From DATEOR01 sp963841425 (GTDB taxonomy: Bacteria > Actinomycetota > Thermoleophilia > Gaiellales > Gaiellaceae), in contig CAWJCL010000003.1 of the NCBI GenBank assembly GCA_963841425.1, forward strand, positions 62,001-126,000: a stretch of DNA of 64,000 nucleotides. The letters run 5' to 3'. Shown here in pieces: positions 52,480 through 60,394 of the stretch (position 1 is its first letter; each line of letters opens with the position of its first letter). Under the pieces are notes generated by a model. That model was not told the origin of the DNA. It did no database searches and worked only from the letters and a program-made list of their open reading frames with translations. A program made the position numbers and the translations under genes.

Positions 52480-53051
52480 GATGCTCCTTTCGTTTCTCTG
52501 ATCGGGCGTGGGTTGCTCGGGCGACCGGCCGGCGCGAGCGCCCGCCAGGCACCTGCGCTGGCGACGGCCCCGAGCGAGCCTGCGTAGAGGGCCTGCGCCC
52601 ACCCGCGGCCGGAATCCGTGCCCGCGGCGATGCCGTGCAAGGTCGCCAGCACGAAGAGGAGATACGTCGCCCAATGAAGGCGTCGCCAAGCCTTCTGTCC
52701 AATGAGGCGGCGCACCGAGAATGACGCGTAGACCGCGAGCATGAGCTCTGCCGCGAGGACGCCGAGACCAGTCCAGAGCGGCCTGTACGAAGCGACTCCC
52801 GGAACCACGAGCGCCAAGACTCCGATCTCGACCGTACTGTCCAGCACGAGCGCCGTGCCGTGGAGCGCGAGGGCTCCGAGCGCGAGGAGTGCAAGCGTTC
52901 GGTGGACGTCGACTGCGGTGGCGGCTCGGAGCGCGCGGCCGAATGGCTTCGACTTGACGACGAGCCCCACGAGCACCGACGCGGTGAGCAGAAGGTACGC
53001 AGTCAGGCCCGCGGCCCGAGCCAAGATCCAGAAAGTCGGATCCTGCTTCAT
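52476..53051 (-). CDS. ferric-reductase-like transmembrane haem protein
   Basis: A 191-residue membrane protein with six predicted helices. Histidines placed as in ferric reductase/YedZ-type domains occur in DVHRTLALLALGALALHG and LHWATYLLFVLATLHG, enough for two b haems across the membrane. It lacks the cytoplasmic FAD/NAD domain of complete ferric reductases, but the operon supplies ferredoxin and reductase genes that could play that part. The ATG overlaps the apbE stop and its stop overlaps the ferredoxin GTG. Confidence 0.87.
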   Translation of the reverse strand: MKQDPTFWILARAAGLTAYLLLTASVLVGLVVKSKPFGRALRAATAVDVHRTLALLALGALALHGTALVLDSTVEIGVLALVVPGVASYRPLWTGLGVLAAELMLAVYASFSVRRLIGQKAWRRLHWATYLLFVLATLHGIAAGTDSGRGWAQALYAGSLGAVASAGAWRALAPAGRPSNPRPIRETKGAS

Positions 53052-53914
53052 CCTAGGCCGCCCACCAGGCGGCATCGGCCGTCGACGGTGACGAGCAAGG
53101 CGGGGGTACGCTCGGAGTCGGCCTCGAGTGCCGCATCCGCCTCGCCCGCGAGGAAGAGGGATTTGGCGCGAATCTCGGCCTCCACCGCGCTCGAACCGAA
53201 GGCGGTGACTCGCAGAAGGTCAGATTCCGACGGGCGTCCGCTCGTAGGATCGATGAGGTGATGGCTGCTTCCCTTGCCCGCCTGCCAGCGACGGCGGTCG
53301 CTGCCCGACGTGGCGAGCGCGCCGGAGGTGAGACCGAGGCAGAGGGATCCGGTTGGCGTCTCGACAGCCACCGGCCACGGGCCGGTCTCCTGAGGCCCCG
53401 ACACGGCCAGGTCCCCTCCCGCGTTGACCAGCGCCGGCCCGAGAGCCCCGACGAAACCGAGGACCCGGTCGACGGCATAGCCCTTGCCGATGCCGCCCAG
53501 ATCGAGCCGGACGCGGGGATCGAGCTCGACGAGCGACTCGTGCACGCGCACCCCACCCGCGGCGGGAGCGGGCGCTTCGGTGACCGCGGCCGAAGCGCCG
53601 ATGAGCTCGAACGACCGGTCGTAGCCCGCCGCCACGACAGCGTCGTGGACGGTGGGATCGAAGCGGCCTCCCGAGTGCTCCCGTGCGACGAGGGCCAGCT
53701 CGACGACCTCGCGCAGCTCCGGCCCGGCTTCGAGGGCCCCGTTCGCGTTGAGGCGCGACAGCTCGGACGCGGGATCGAACCTCGTGAGGATGCTCTCCAG
53801 CCGGCGAAACTCGCCCTCCAGCCCGGCAAACGCAGCGACGGCTTCGTCGCGAGCGTCCGTTTCGACCAGCACCTCGACCTCTGTGCCCATGGCGTGAAAG
53901 GAGTGGCGTTCCAT
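53048..53914 (-). CDS. apbE: ApbE-type FAD:protein FMN transferase
   Basis: ApbE covalently attaches FMN to threonine of target proteins such as Nqr, Rnf or FMN-binding-domain proteins. The 288 residues show SFHAMGTEVEV, LDLGGIGKGYAVDR, ALVNAGGDLAVSG, GALATSGSDRR and HHLIDPTSGRP, all canonical. There is no signal peptide or lipobox, so it should act in the cytoplasm or on a membrane domain before export. No FMN-binding-domain gene is visible in the operon, so its target is open. ATG at 53914 is chosen over longer upstream frames. Confidence 0.93.
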   Translation of the reverse strand: MERHSFHAMGTEVEVLVETDARDEAVAAFAGLEGEFRRLESILTRFDPASELSRLNANGALEAGPELREVVELALVAREHSGGRFDPTVHDAVVAAGYDRSFELIGASAAVTEAPAPAAGGVRVHESLVELDPRVRLDLGGIGKGYAVDRVLGFVGALGPALVNAGGDLAVSGPQETGPWPVAVETPTGSLCLGLTSGALATSGSDRRRWQAGKGSSHHLIDPTSGRPSESDLLRVTAFGSSAVEAEIRAKSLFLAGEADAALEADSERTPALLVTVDGRCRLVGGLG

Positions 53915-54285
53915 CAGGAGCTGTGGCTGCTCGTGACCGGCGGTGCGCTGACGACGCTGACGGGGGGCGCGGCAGCTGGGACAGGGGCCGCCACGGCCGC
54001 CGCCGCCGTCTGGCGCGCGTGTGCATTCGCGGCCTCGACGGCGGCGATCTCGTTCCTGCGCTCGCGGAGCGTCACGCGGTAGACGTGATAGCGATGCGCG
54101 ACGATGCGGCGCACGCGGATGCTCTCTCGGTGGAGCCGTGCCTCGCGCCGGTCGAGCATCGCGACGCGCGGGTCCTTCGTCGCTTCCGTGGTCGCCCACG
54201 GCCGGGCGCTGACTGCGGCCCAGGTGAGGAAGAAGACGAGAATGGTGAGGGCGACGGCGTAGAGGCGCGCGGCGTGGTTAGTCAT
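53914..54285 (-). CDS. single-pass anchored coiled-coil protein in the ApbE operon
   Basis: A 123-residue protein: an N-terminal helix at about 8-28 (AVALTILVFFLTWAAVS), then a basic, heptad-like helical region with LDRREARLHRESIRVRRIV and LRERRNEIAAVEAANAHAR, and an Ala/Pro/Ser-rich tail ending VSAPPVTSSHSS. The tail contains threonines but no recognised flavinylation motif. Stop and start overlap apbE, so tight coupling is clear. Function is unknown. Confidence 0.75.
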   Translation of the reverse strand: MTNHAARLYAVALTILVFFLTWAAVSARPWATTEATKDPRVAMLDRREARLHRESIRVRRIVAHRYHVYRVTLRERRNEIAAVEAANAHARQTAAAAVAAPVPAAAPPVSVVSAPPVTSSHSS

Positions 54286-54655
54286 CGTCGCCGCCTTCGC
54301 GCCCGCCGGAGTCCTCGTCTTCGGACTCGTAAGCATGATCGTCGCTTCCGGTCGAGAGCGTCGGGGGTGGGGCGACCACAGTCGCCGCGACAGCTGCAGG
54401 TGAGCTGATGACCCTCGACGGTGCGGAGATCCGGTTCGGAATCTTCGGAAGGGCAGGGGGCTTCTTGCGCAAGGCGCGGCGAAGCGCTCCTTCGGCCCGG
54501 TCGAGCTTGGCTGCGCGAGCAGAAATCTCCCTGCTGGAGGGTCCGCTCACCGACGCCCGCGCTCCGAGGGACGTTGTCTCGAGGGCGGCGAAGCTGGCTG
54601 CGATGATCGCCACACCGAAGAGGGCGGCGAGCAGGACTGCATGGAGGCGGTTCAT
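54278..54655 (-). CDS. anchored protein with acidic C-terminus, first gene of the ApbE operon
   Basis: A 125-residue protein with one N-terminal helix (AVLLAALFGVAIIAASFAAL), a helical stretch REISARAAKLDRAEGALRRALRKKPP, a Pro/Ala/Val-rich linker and a very acidic end (YESEDEDSGGREGGDDD). ATG at 54655 has AAGGAG upstream. It overlaps the next gene by eight bases. The pairing with a basic coiled-coil protein suggests that the two may bind each other or a redox partner at the membrane; this is inference. Confidence 0.72.
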   Translation of the reverse strand: MNRLHAVLLAALFGVAIIAASFAALETTSLGARASVSGPSSREISARAAKLDRAEGALRRALRKKPPALPKIPNRISAPSRVISSPAAVAATVVAPPPTLSTGSDDHAYESEDEDSGGREGGDDD

Positions 54656-54811
54656 GAGGGGCTCCTTTTCCGAGTGAGACACTCGCAAGGTAGGCGCCGC
54701 TCTCTCGAGCGCGGGCTAAGGCGGGGGAAAGGTTTCCTTCAGTCGAGGTAAAGGTTCGTCAGGCCACTCGCACCCGGCCGGTGGAGCCGTTCCGGGGCTC
54801 TGCGGCGAAGC

Positions 54812-55258
54812 TCAGGTTCGGGGTCGAACGATGACGACCGGGCAAGGAGCGTGATGAGCGCACTGCGCGCTCACGGATCCGAGCATCAGCCCCGCGAAGC
54901 CTCCGTGGCCGCGTGATCCGACCACGAGCATGTCCGCGCCCTCAGTTGCCTCGAGCAGCTTTTCGACCGTCTGGCCGTGCTCCACCTCCACCTCGGCTTC
55001 GACGCCGGCCTCTCGAGCCGTTCGCGCAGCTGCCGACGCAGATTCGCCGGCGACGTCTTCGAAGGGCTTGTCGATGTCTGGGCCGATCGGAGGCGTGAAG
55101 CCCGGTGCCCCGTAGATGTGAGCCGGGACGTGCCAGACGGAGACGATCTGAAGCCGAGCCTTGCGTAGCTTGGCCTCCTCGATTGCCCACGCGAGGGCAC
55201 GGGCCGAATGCTCTGATCCATCCACTCCGACGACGATCTTCGTTCCATTGGCGCTCAC
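54812..55258 (-). CDS. universal stress protein
   Basis: A single UspA domain of 148 residues starting at GTG 55258 with an AGGAG site upstream. It has KIVVGVDGSEHSARALAWA and VVGSRGHGGFAGLMLGSVSAQCAHH, the complete ATP-binding glycine/serine pattern. The longer frame to 55351 runs across the inverted repeat upstream and is unlikely to be translated. Its promoter region carries a DosR-box-like dyad. Confidence 0.92.
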   Translation of the reverse strand: MSANGTKIVVGVDGSEHSARALAWAIEEAKLRKARLQIVSVWHVPAHIYGAPGFTPPIGPDIDKPFEDVAGESASAAARTAREAGVEAEVEVEHGQTVEKLLEATEGADMLVVGSRGHGGFAGLMLGSVSAQCAHHAPCPVVIVRPRT

Positions 55259-55280
55259 GGTACTGCTCCTGTCCGGTGTT

Positions 55281-55311
55281 TTCGGGACTTCCCGCGGTGC
55301 ACGGAAGTCCC
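55281..55311. promoter_or_regulatory. DosR-box-like inverted repeat upstream of usp
   Basis: TTCGGGACTTCC at 55281-55292 faces GGAAGTCCC at 55303-55311, giving a perfect nine-base inverted repeat around ten bases, 23-53 bases upstream of the usp start. The left arm fits the first half of the mycobacterial DosR consensus (TTSGGGACTW) completely, but the two halves are farther apart than in a true DosR box. It may be an operator or an RNA hairpin. Confidence 0.45.
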
Positions 55312-55449
55312 TCGGTGCTGGGAGAGTCGTCGCTGCACGAGACGGGGCCATCCGGGGGAACTCGGATCTCCGGTCGGGGAAATTGCGGACGGGTCAAATT
55401 CGATCCCCACATTGCGGATAAACCGCGACCCGCGTCCGTCAGGGCGCGG

Positions 55450-56046
55450 ATGGCGAGTAGGGCGAGAGACCGCATTCTTTCTCTCGTGTACGCACGAGCC
55501 GTCAATGATGCCGCAGCGGAGCTTCGCGATTTGCGTCGCGAGGAGTGGGAAGACCTCGGCCTCGGAGCCGTCGCGCTCACAAGCGCGGTCGCCGCGGCTC
55601 AGTTCTACCCCGCGCTGGCGATTCCGTGCTTCGTCGGCGGTTTCGCGGTCGGGTTTCGTGGGCTCAGAGCCCTCTGGCGTCGTTGGGACATCGTCGACCG
55701 GCTCGCCGGCGAACGAGATGCGTACGTCATCTCCGATGTGCTGTCGTACGCATTGCGAGAGACCACGATGGACAGACGGCGGACGTTCGCCGCTCTGATC
55801 CGCAGCGGGCTGAACGAGCCGCGTGAGCCTCGAGTCGATGTCGTGGCCGGTGAGCTCGAGTCACTCGCCCGCGATCTCGAGAACCCCGCGCTCCGGGTCG
55901 ATCCGGCCGCGGCGGTTGCTTGCATGCGACTCTTGAGCGACGTCGCGAACAGCCCGCTCCTGAACCCAAAGCTTCCGCCGGAAGAGCTGCGCGCGCGCGT
56001 CAACTCCATTCGCTCCGGATTCAGGCCCGTGTGGACCCACGCGTGA
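55450..56046 (+). CDS. membrane-associated protein of unknown function
   Basis: A 198-residue protein with a hydrophobic hairpin at about 38-75 (GAVALTSAVAAAQFYPALAIPCFVGGFAVGFRGL), flanked by helical charged regions; the second half, from DIVDRLAGERDAYVISDVL, is soluble. No family is recognised. It overlaps the formate/nitrite channel gene by one base and is probably cotranscribed with it. The repeated ATTGCGGA at its 5' side might be regulatory. Confidence 0.65.
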   Translation: MASRARDRILSLVYARAVNDAAAELRDLRREEWEDLGLGAVALTSAVAAAQFYPALAIPCFVGGFAVGFRGLRALWRRWDIVDRLAGERDAYVISDVLSYALRETTMDRRRTFAALIRSGLNEPREPRVDVVAGELESLARDLENPALRVDPAAAVACMRLLSDVANSPLLNPKLPPEELRARVNSIRSGFRPVWTHA

Positions 56047-56918
56047 TGCCTTCGCCCGCGTCCCCCCCGGCGGGTTTCGATGCCGCGCGTCTCGACGCGC
56101 TTCTGCCACCCGAGATGGCGCGTCAGGCGGAGAAGGTCGGAGCTCGCAAGGCGGCGCTTCGAGCTGACACGCTCCTTGCGCTAGGCGTTCTGGCCGGGGC
56201 CTTCATTGCAATGGGGGCGATCTTCGCCACGACCGTGACGGCCGGCGGAGCCGACCTGCCTTACGGAGTCTCCCGGCTCCTGGCCGGCTTGGCCTTCTCG
56301 CTCGGCCTCATTCTTGTCGTCGTCGCCGGAGCGGAGCTCTTCACCGGTAACAACCTCGTCGTGATGGCCTGGGCAAGCCGGCGGGTGACCGCGCGGCGGC
56401 TGCTTTGGACCTGGGTGCTCGTCTACGTCGCGAATTTCGCCGGTGCGATCTCGACCGCGGGGCTCATGTACGTCACGCGGCAGTACCGGTTCGGTGACGG
56501 CGCGGTCGGCGACCAGGTGCTCGCGATCGCCGCCTCGAAGACCGACCTGGGCTTCGCGCAGGCAGTCGCGCTCGGAGCTTTCTGCAACGCCCTGGTCTGT
56601 CTCGCGGTTTGGCTCACGTACAGCGCCCGCACCACGACCGACAAGATCCTCGCGATCGTCCCTCCGATCGCGGCCTTCGTCGCCGCCGGCTTCGAGCACT
56701 CCGTCGCCAACATGTACTTCATCCCGATGGGGCTCTTCGTGAAGGAGGATTCGTCGTGGCTCGCGGGTCGCGAGAACGTGCCCGATCTTTCGAGCCTCAC
56801 GTGGCCGAACTTCCTGGTCGACAACCTCGTTCCGGTCACGATCGGCAACCTGATCGGCGGGACCGTGATGGTGGCCGCCGTCTACTGGTTCGTCTACCTC
56901 CGTCCGACCCGGGACTGA
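56046..56918 (+). CDS. formate/nitrite transporter family channel
   Basis: A 290-residue FNT-family channel (FocA/NirC/HSC). It shows the conserved ELFTGNN of the omega loop, VANFAGA, the helix GAFCNALVCLAVWL, and EHSVANMYFIPMGL, which holds the central histidine. FNT pores pass formate, nitrite or hydrosulfide; residues that decide among them cannot be judged here. It starts at the base where the preceding gene stops. Nitrite or formate movement would suit a low-oxygen gene set. Confidence 0.93.
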   Translation: MPSPASPPAGFDAARLDALLPPEMARQAEKVGARKAALRADTLLALGVLAGAFIAMGAIFATTVTAGGADLPYGVSRLLAGLAFSLGLILVVVAGAELFTGNNLVVMAWASRRVTARRLLWTWVLVYVANFAGAISTAGLMYVTRQYRFGDGAVGDQVLAIAASKTDLGFAQAVALGAFCNALVCLAVWLTYSARTTTDKILAIVPPIAAFVAAGFEHSVANMYFIPMGLFVKEDSSWLAGRENVPDLSSLTWPNFLVDNLVPVTIGNLIGGTVMVAAVYWFVYLRPTRD

Positions 56919-56929
56919 GGGCAACGCCG

Positions 56930-57640
56930 CACGCCGCTCCGCGTGCGGACGCGTCCCCTCAAGCGCCGACGCGAAACGGTCGAAGCGGGTCCGCAGATGC
57001 GCCCTTCGGAGCTCATCGGCCCTCCAGACCACGACAGGGAAGGCTCCCAGGATCGCGAGCTCCACCGGCCCGTGGAAAGCCGTTCCGAACAGATCCTGAA
57101 GCGGTGGGACATAGATCAGCGCCGCGGCGAAGAGAGAATCTCCGAAAGGATCGCCCAGACCAGTGGGCGGTTGCTGAAGAAGCCGACCGAGCGGAGGGAA
57201 GCGCGCTCGGTGGGCTCGGCGAGTACCGTTCCGATCTGCAGGCCACGCTCCCGGCGAAGGTCATGGTCGCTTCGCCTCGAGGAGAGCGGGACGCGCGAAG
57301 ATCGGCTCCTCGTTCTCACGGAGGGAGCGATCGAGCCCAATCATCCCGTCGGTGTCTGTCAGCCCGGCCGAGCGAAAGAACCGCCTGAGACTCACCCGTA
57401 AGCGTCAGACATGTCCACTTCCAGCGCTCCCTCGAGCAGGCGCCCGTCCGCCGAGATCCGACCGCCCTCGGCGATGACCGAGATGGCGCCCGGCGCGAGG
57501 GAATGAGCCTCGATCTCCTGAGGCGTCGTCTCGAATGACCGTCACACACTCTGGGAGGTAGCGCTTGAGGGTCTCGACGGCCCGCTCCGCCTGCCGCTCT
57601 TGAACGATCGCGCCACCGAGGCGGTCGGGCGTTCCTGCAT
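56930..57640 (-). pseudogene. decayed P-type cation ATPase
   Basis: The 740 bases between the FNT gene and the ABC-2 permease gene hold fragments of an ATPase on the minus strand. From about 57640: GGAIVQERQAERAVETLKRY, then in other frames AEGGRISADGRLLEGALEVD and LTGESQAVL, then directly the C-terminal end, MTFAGSVAC, QIGTVLAEPTERASLRSVGF, FFSNRPLVWAILSEI, AAALIYVPPLQDLFGTAFHG and GAFPVVVWRADELRRA. At least four frame changes occur and the catalytic core with DKTGT is gone. The remnant is about a quarter of the original gene. Confidence 0.78.
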
Positions 57641-57663
57641 CGCGGCTTGTTACAGCTTGCGCC

Positions 57664-58467
57664 CTAGGACGCGAGGTCGCGCCGTTCGAAGGCGAGGACA
57701 GCGAGGCCGGTGGCGAGGAATCCAACCCCGAGAAGAAAGCCGACGTGGTCGAGCCCCAGACCGTGCCGCAGCGGATCGGAGGCGACATAGTGGTAGTAGG
57801 GGGAGGCCTTGCTCGCGAATTCGAGGGAATGGACGAGCGAGCCCAGCGAGCTGACGAGATACGCGGCGACGCCGAGGGCGGCCGGGATTCCGATCGCCGC
57901 GCCACGGCGGCCGCTGAACGCTCCCGCGAGGAGTGCGACGGCCCCGAAGGAGAACGCGAGCAACGCGGCGGCAGCCGTGGCGGCGGCCAGGTTCGCAGCC
58001 GAGACGTCCATGCCGACGATCTCGACGCCGACCAGGAGCGAGATCCAGAGGACGAGCGCGAGCAGCACGATCTCAGTAGCGAGAGCGGCGGTCTTCTCGA
58101 AGACGAGCCGCCGGCGCGAGACGGGGTTCGACAACAAGAGGTCGATCGTCCCCGCCTCCTCCTCGCCCGCAGTGGCCCGTGCGCCGGCACCGATCGCTGC
58201 AATGGAGAGCAGCAAGGGAACCATGAAGGCGAAGAGCTCGCTGCCGAGGTACCCGGCTCCCGATGTGTAGTCCAGGTCGCCGCCGAAGGCGATGAACGCC
58301 TTCAATGCCTCGGGATAGCTCTCGACCAGCTTGTTGAGATCCGGGTTGTCGCGGACCGTCGGGTAGACCGCGACCATCAAGGCCGTCATCGCGATCAGCC
58401 CGAGGCTCCACCAGACGATCGAGCGCCGCATGTCGCGGAGCGACTTGAGATACACGCTACGGAGCAT
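57664..58467 (-). CDS. ABC-2 type exporter permease
   Basis: A 267-residue membrane protein with six helices in the ABC-2 layout, including GEEEAGTIDLLLSNPVSRRRLVFEK, the cytoplasmic loop typical of this family. It overlaps its ATPase gene by 11 bases. Related two-component exporters move antibiotics or cell-envelope molecules; this one's cargo is unknown. Confidence 0.9.
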   Translation of the reverse strand: MLRSVYLKSLRDMRRSIVWWSLGLIAMTALMVAVYPTVRDNPDLNKLVESYPEALKAFIAFGGDLDYTSGAGYLGSELFAFMVPLLLSIAAIGAGARATAGEEEAGTIDLLLSNPVSRRRLVFEKTAALATEIVLLALVLWISLLVGVEIVGMDVSAANLAAATAAAALLAFSFGAVALLAGAFSGRRGAAIGIPAALGVAAYLVSSLGSLVHSLEFASKASPYYHYVASDPLRHGLGLDHVGFLLGVGFLATGLAVLAFERRDLAS

Positions 58468-59359
58468 CGCCCTCCGTTCCGCGGTAGAGAGCGAGAAAGA
58501 TGTCCTCGAGGTCTGCTTCGTGGCTGTCGATCGCGAGCACGTGGTAGCGGGCCAGCGCCTTGACGAGTGAATCTGCTTCGCCGCGAAGCGACAGGCGAAC
58601 GCGCCGGCTCCGACGTTCGCGCTCGTGGACGCCGGGAATTCCGGCGAAGGCGTCGGCCGGCGGCGGATCGGCGAAGGTCACCTCGACGCTCGTCGCCGCA
58701 TGAGCGCGGAGCTCGTCGATCGTGGCCACGAGCGCGAGAGCACCTTCGCGGATCAGGCCGACGCGGTCGGCAACGTGCTGCACTTCGGACAGGACGTGTG
58801 ACGAGAGGAAGACGGTTGCCCCGCCGGCCTTTGCCTCGGCTACGAGCTCGTAGAACATCTGCTGGATCAGGGGGTCGAGCCCGGAGGTCGGCTCGTCGAG
58901 CACCAGGAGCTTCGGTTGGTGCATGAACGCCTGGACGAGGCCGACTTTCTGCCGGTTTCCCTTCGACAGCGCGCGAATCGGCCGGTCGAGCTCGAGACCC
59001 AGCCGCTCGGCGAGGGTTGCTGAAGATCCCAGGTCCTGCAGGCCTCGCAAGCGGGCGAAGTACGTCAAGAGCTCTCGGGCGGTTAGGCGGGCGTAGAGGC
59101 GCAGGTCGCCCGGCAGGTAGCCCACGCGCCGCCTCAGACGCACGTCCTTTCGAGGATCGAGACCAAAGAGCTCGATCCGGCCGCGTGTGGGCCGGATCAG
59201 GTCGAGCATGAGCCGGATGGCGGTCGTCTTGCCGGCGCCGTTTGGCCCGAGGAAGCCGAAAACCTCCGCTTCGCCGACCTCGAACTCGAGGTCCGAGACA
59301 CCCAGCTGCGCGCCGTAAAACTTCGTCAGTCCCTCGGCGCGGATGATGGGAGCCATCAT
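58457..59359 (-). CDS. ABC-2 type exporter ATPase
   Basis: ATPase of 300 residues: Walker A GPNGAGKTT, Q-loop LPGDLRLYARLT, an altered signature LSKGNRQKVGL, Walker B LLVLDEPTSGLD and the SSHVLSEV switch. The C-terminal 80 residues are the domain found in drug and bacitracin-type exporters. It shares an 80-base divergent region with the usp gene at 59440. Confidence 0.92.
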   Translation of the reverse strand: MMAPIIRAEGLTKFYGAQLGVSDLEFEVGEAEVFGFLGPNGAGKTTAIRLMLDLIRPTRGRIELFGLDPRKDVRLRRRVGYLPGDLRLYARLTARELLTYFARLRGLQDLGSSATLAERLGLELDRPIRALSKGNRQKVGLVQAFMHQPKLLVLDEPTSGLDPLIQQMFYELVAEAKAGGATVFLSSHVLSEVQHVADRVGLIREGALALVATIDELRAHAATSVEVTFADPPPADAFAGIPGVHERERRSRRVRLSLRGEADSLVKALARYHVLAIDSHEADLEDIFLALYRGTEGDAP

Positions 59360-59439
59360 CCGGCACTCTGCCAGGCGCGTTGACGGGCGTGGCGCAACTC
59401 GGCAGAATCGGCGCGCCGGGGGGACGAGAGGAGGGATCG

Positions 59440-59862
59440 ATGTTCAAGGTAATCATCTGGGCCAGTGACGGCTCGGAGAACGCGGATCGTGCCCTCGATT
59501 GCGCGCGCGGGCTCGCGGAGGCAGACTCAGCACGTCTTCTCGCGGTCCATGTGAAGGAGATGACGGTGGGTCGATCCGGTGGATACCCGGTGCAGGTGGA
59601 CGAGGAGGAGGTCGAGCGCAAGATCCAGGCCCAGGTGAACGATCTGAACGACGCCGGTCTCAACGCCAGCTACGAGCAGCTGGGGGCGACCGCGGGAGGC
59701 GCTGCCCACGCGATTGCCGACGCCGCGAAGGACGCCGGCGCGGATCTGATCGTCGTCGGGACGCGCGGGCAAGGTCCGATCTCAGGGCTCCTCCTGGGAA
59801 GCGTGACGCAGCGCTTGCTCCACGTTGCCTCGTGTCCGGTCCTCTCCGTTCCACCGGCGTAG
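59440..59862 (+). CDS. universal stress protein
   Basis: A single UspA domain of 140 residues with KVIIWASDGSENADRAL and VVGTRGQGPISGLLLGSVTQRLLHVASCPVLSV, which carries the ATP-binding residues. ATG at 59440 follows GAGGAGGG. A strong UUCG terminator lies 10 bases after the stop, so it is monocistronic. It is the fourth usp gene of the window. Confidence 0.93.
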   Translation: MFKVIIWASDGSENADRALDCARGLAEADSARLLAVHVKEMTVGRSGGYPVQVDEEEVERKIQAQVNDLNDAGLNASYEQLGATAGGAAHAIADAAKDAGADLIVVGTRGQGPISGLLLGSVTQRLLHVASCPVLSVPPA

Positions 59863-59872
59863 ACGACAGACC

Positions 59873-59904
59873 GGGTGAAGGGGCGCTTCGGCGCCCCTTC
59901 ACCC
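59873..59904 (+). terminator. perfect 14-pair UUCG hairpin terminator
   Basis: GGGTGAAGGGGCGC and GCGCCCCTTCACCC flank a TTCG tetraloop directly after the usp gene. The stem is perfect and very stable; the downstream tract is not T-rich, so it may act partly as an mRNA-stabilising 3' end. Confidence 0.75.
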
Positions 59905-60033
59905 CTCACTCGCGAATACGTAGACGACCGCAGCGGCGCGTCGGCTTTTCCACCGTCCGGATCGGCGCTCGTCCTGATGTCTGCAGCTCCTCCGGATCCG
60001 AGAATTGATGAGGAAACGACGAAAGGAGTCGCC

Positions 60034-60360
60034 ATGACTGCAGTGCTGGAACGCCCGGTCAAGCCGCACGACTATCCGTGCGCGGAGCTCCACAAGACCG
60101 ACGAGAAGTTCGAGATCGTAGTGGAGACGCCGGGATGTGGGCCCGACGACCTCGAGGTCGAGGTCGATGGGCACAGGGTGACGGTGCTCGGCAGCCCGAG
60201 CGACCTTCATCCCCATCCGTTCACGTTCATCTTCGAGCTTCCGGGTGATGTGAACCTCGATCTGATCCACGCCGGCTTCGACGCCGGCGTTTTGAGGGTG
60301 GAAGCCCCGCGCCTGGCGCGGAGCGCAGCGCGCACTCTCGAGATCGAGACCCGCATCTGA
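60034..60360 (+). CDS. small Hsp20/alpha-crystallin-type chaperone
   Basis: A 108-residue protein covering a compact alpha-crystallin domain: ELHKTDEKFEIVVETPGCGPDDLEVEVDG is the classic first half (listed here in two adjoining parts, ELHKTDEKFEI and VVETPGCGPDDLEVEV), then HRVTVLGSP, FTFIFELPGDVNLD and AGFDAGVLRVEAPR. It lacks long N- and C-terminal tails, so large oligomers are unlikely. ATG at 60034 has AAAGGAG upstream. Hsp20 genes are typical members of hypoxia or dormancy regulons. Confidence 0.88.
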   Translation: MTAVLERPVKPHDYPCAELHKTDEKFEIVVETPGCGPDDLEVEVDGHRVTVLGSPSDLHPHPFTFIFELPGDVNLDLIHAGFDAGVLRVEAPRLARSAARTLEIETRI

Positions 60361-60394
60361 TCCGCGGAAGCGTTGGCTCTCGAAAGGAGGAGCC

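Noticed and set aside
55105..55449. An N-terminal extension of the 55450 gene starting at 55105
   Set aside because: It would be antisense to usp and contains the dyad; the sequence looks non-coding in that frame before ATG 55450.
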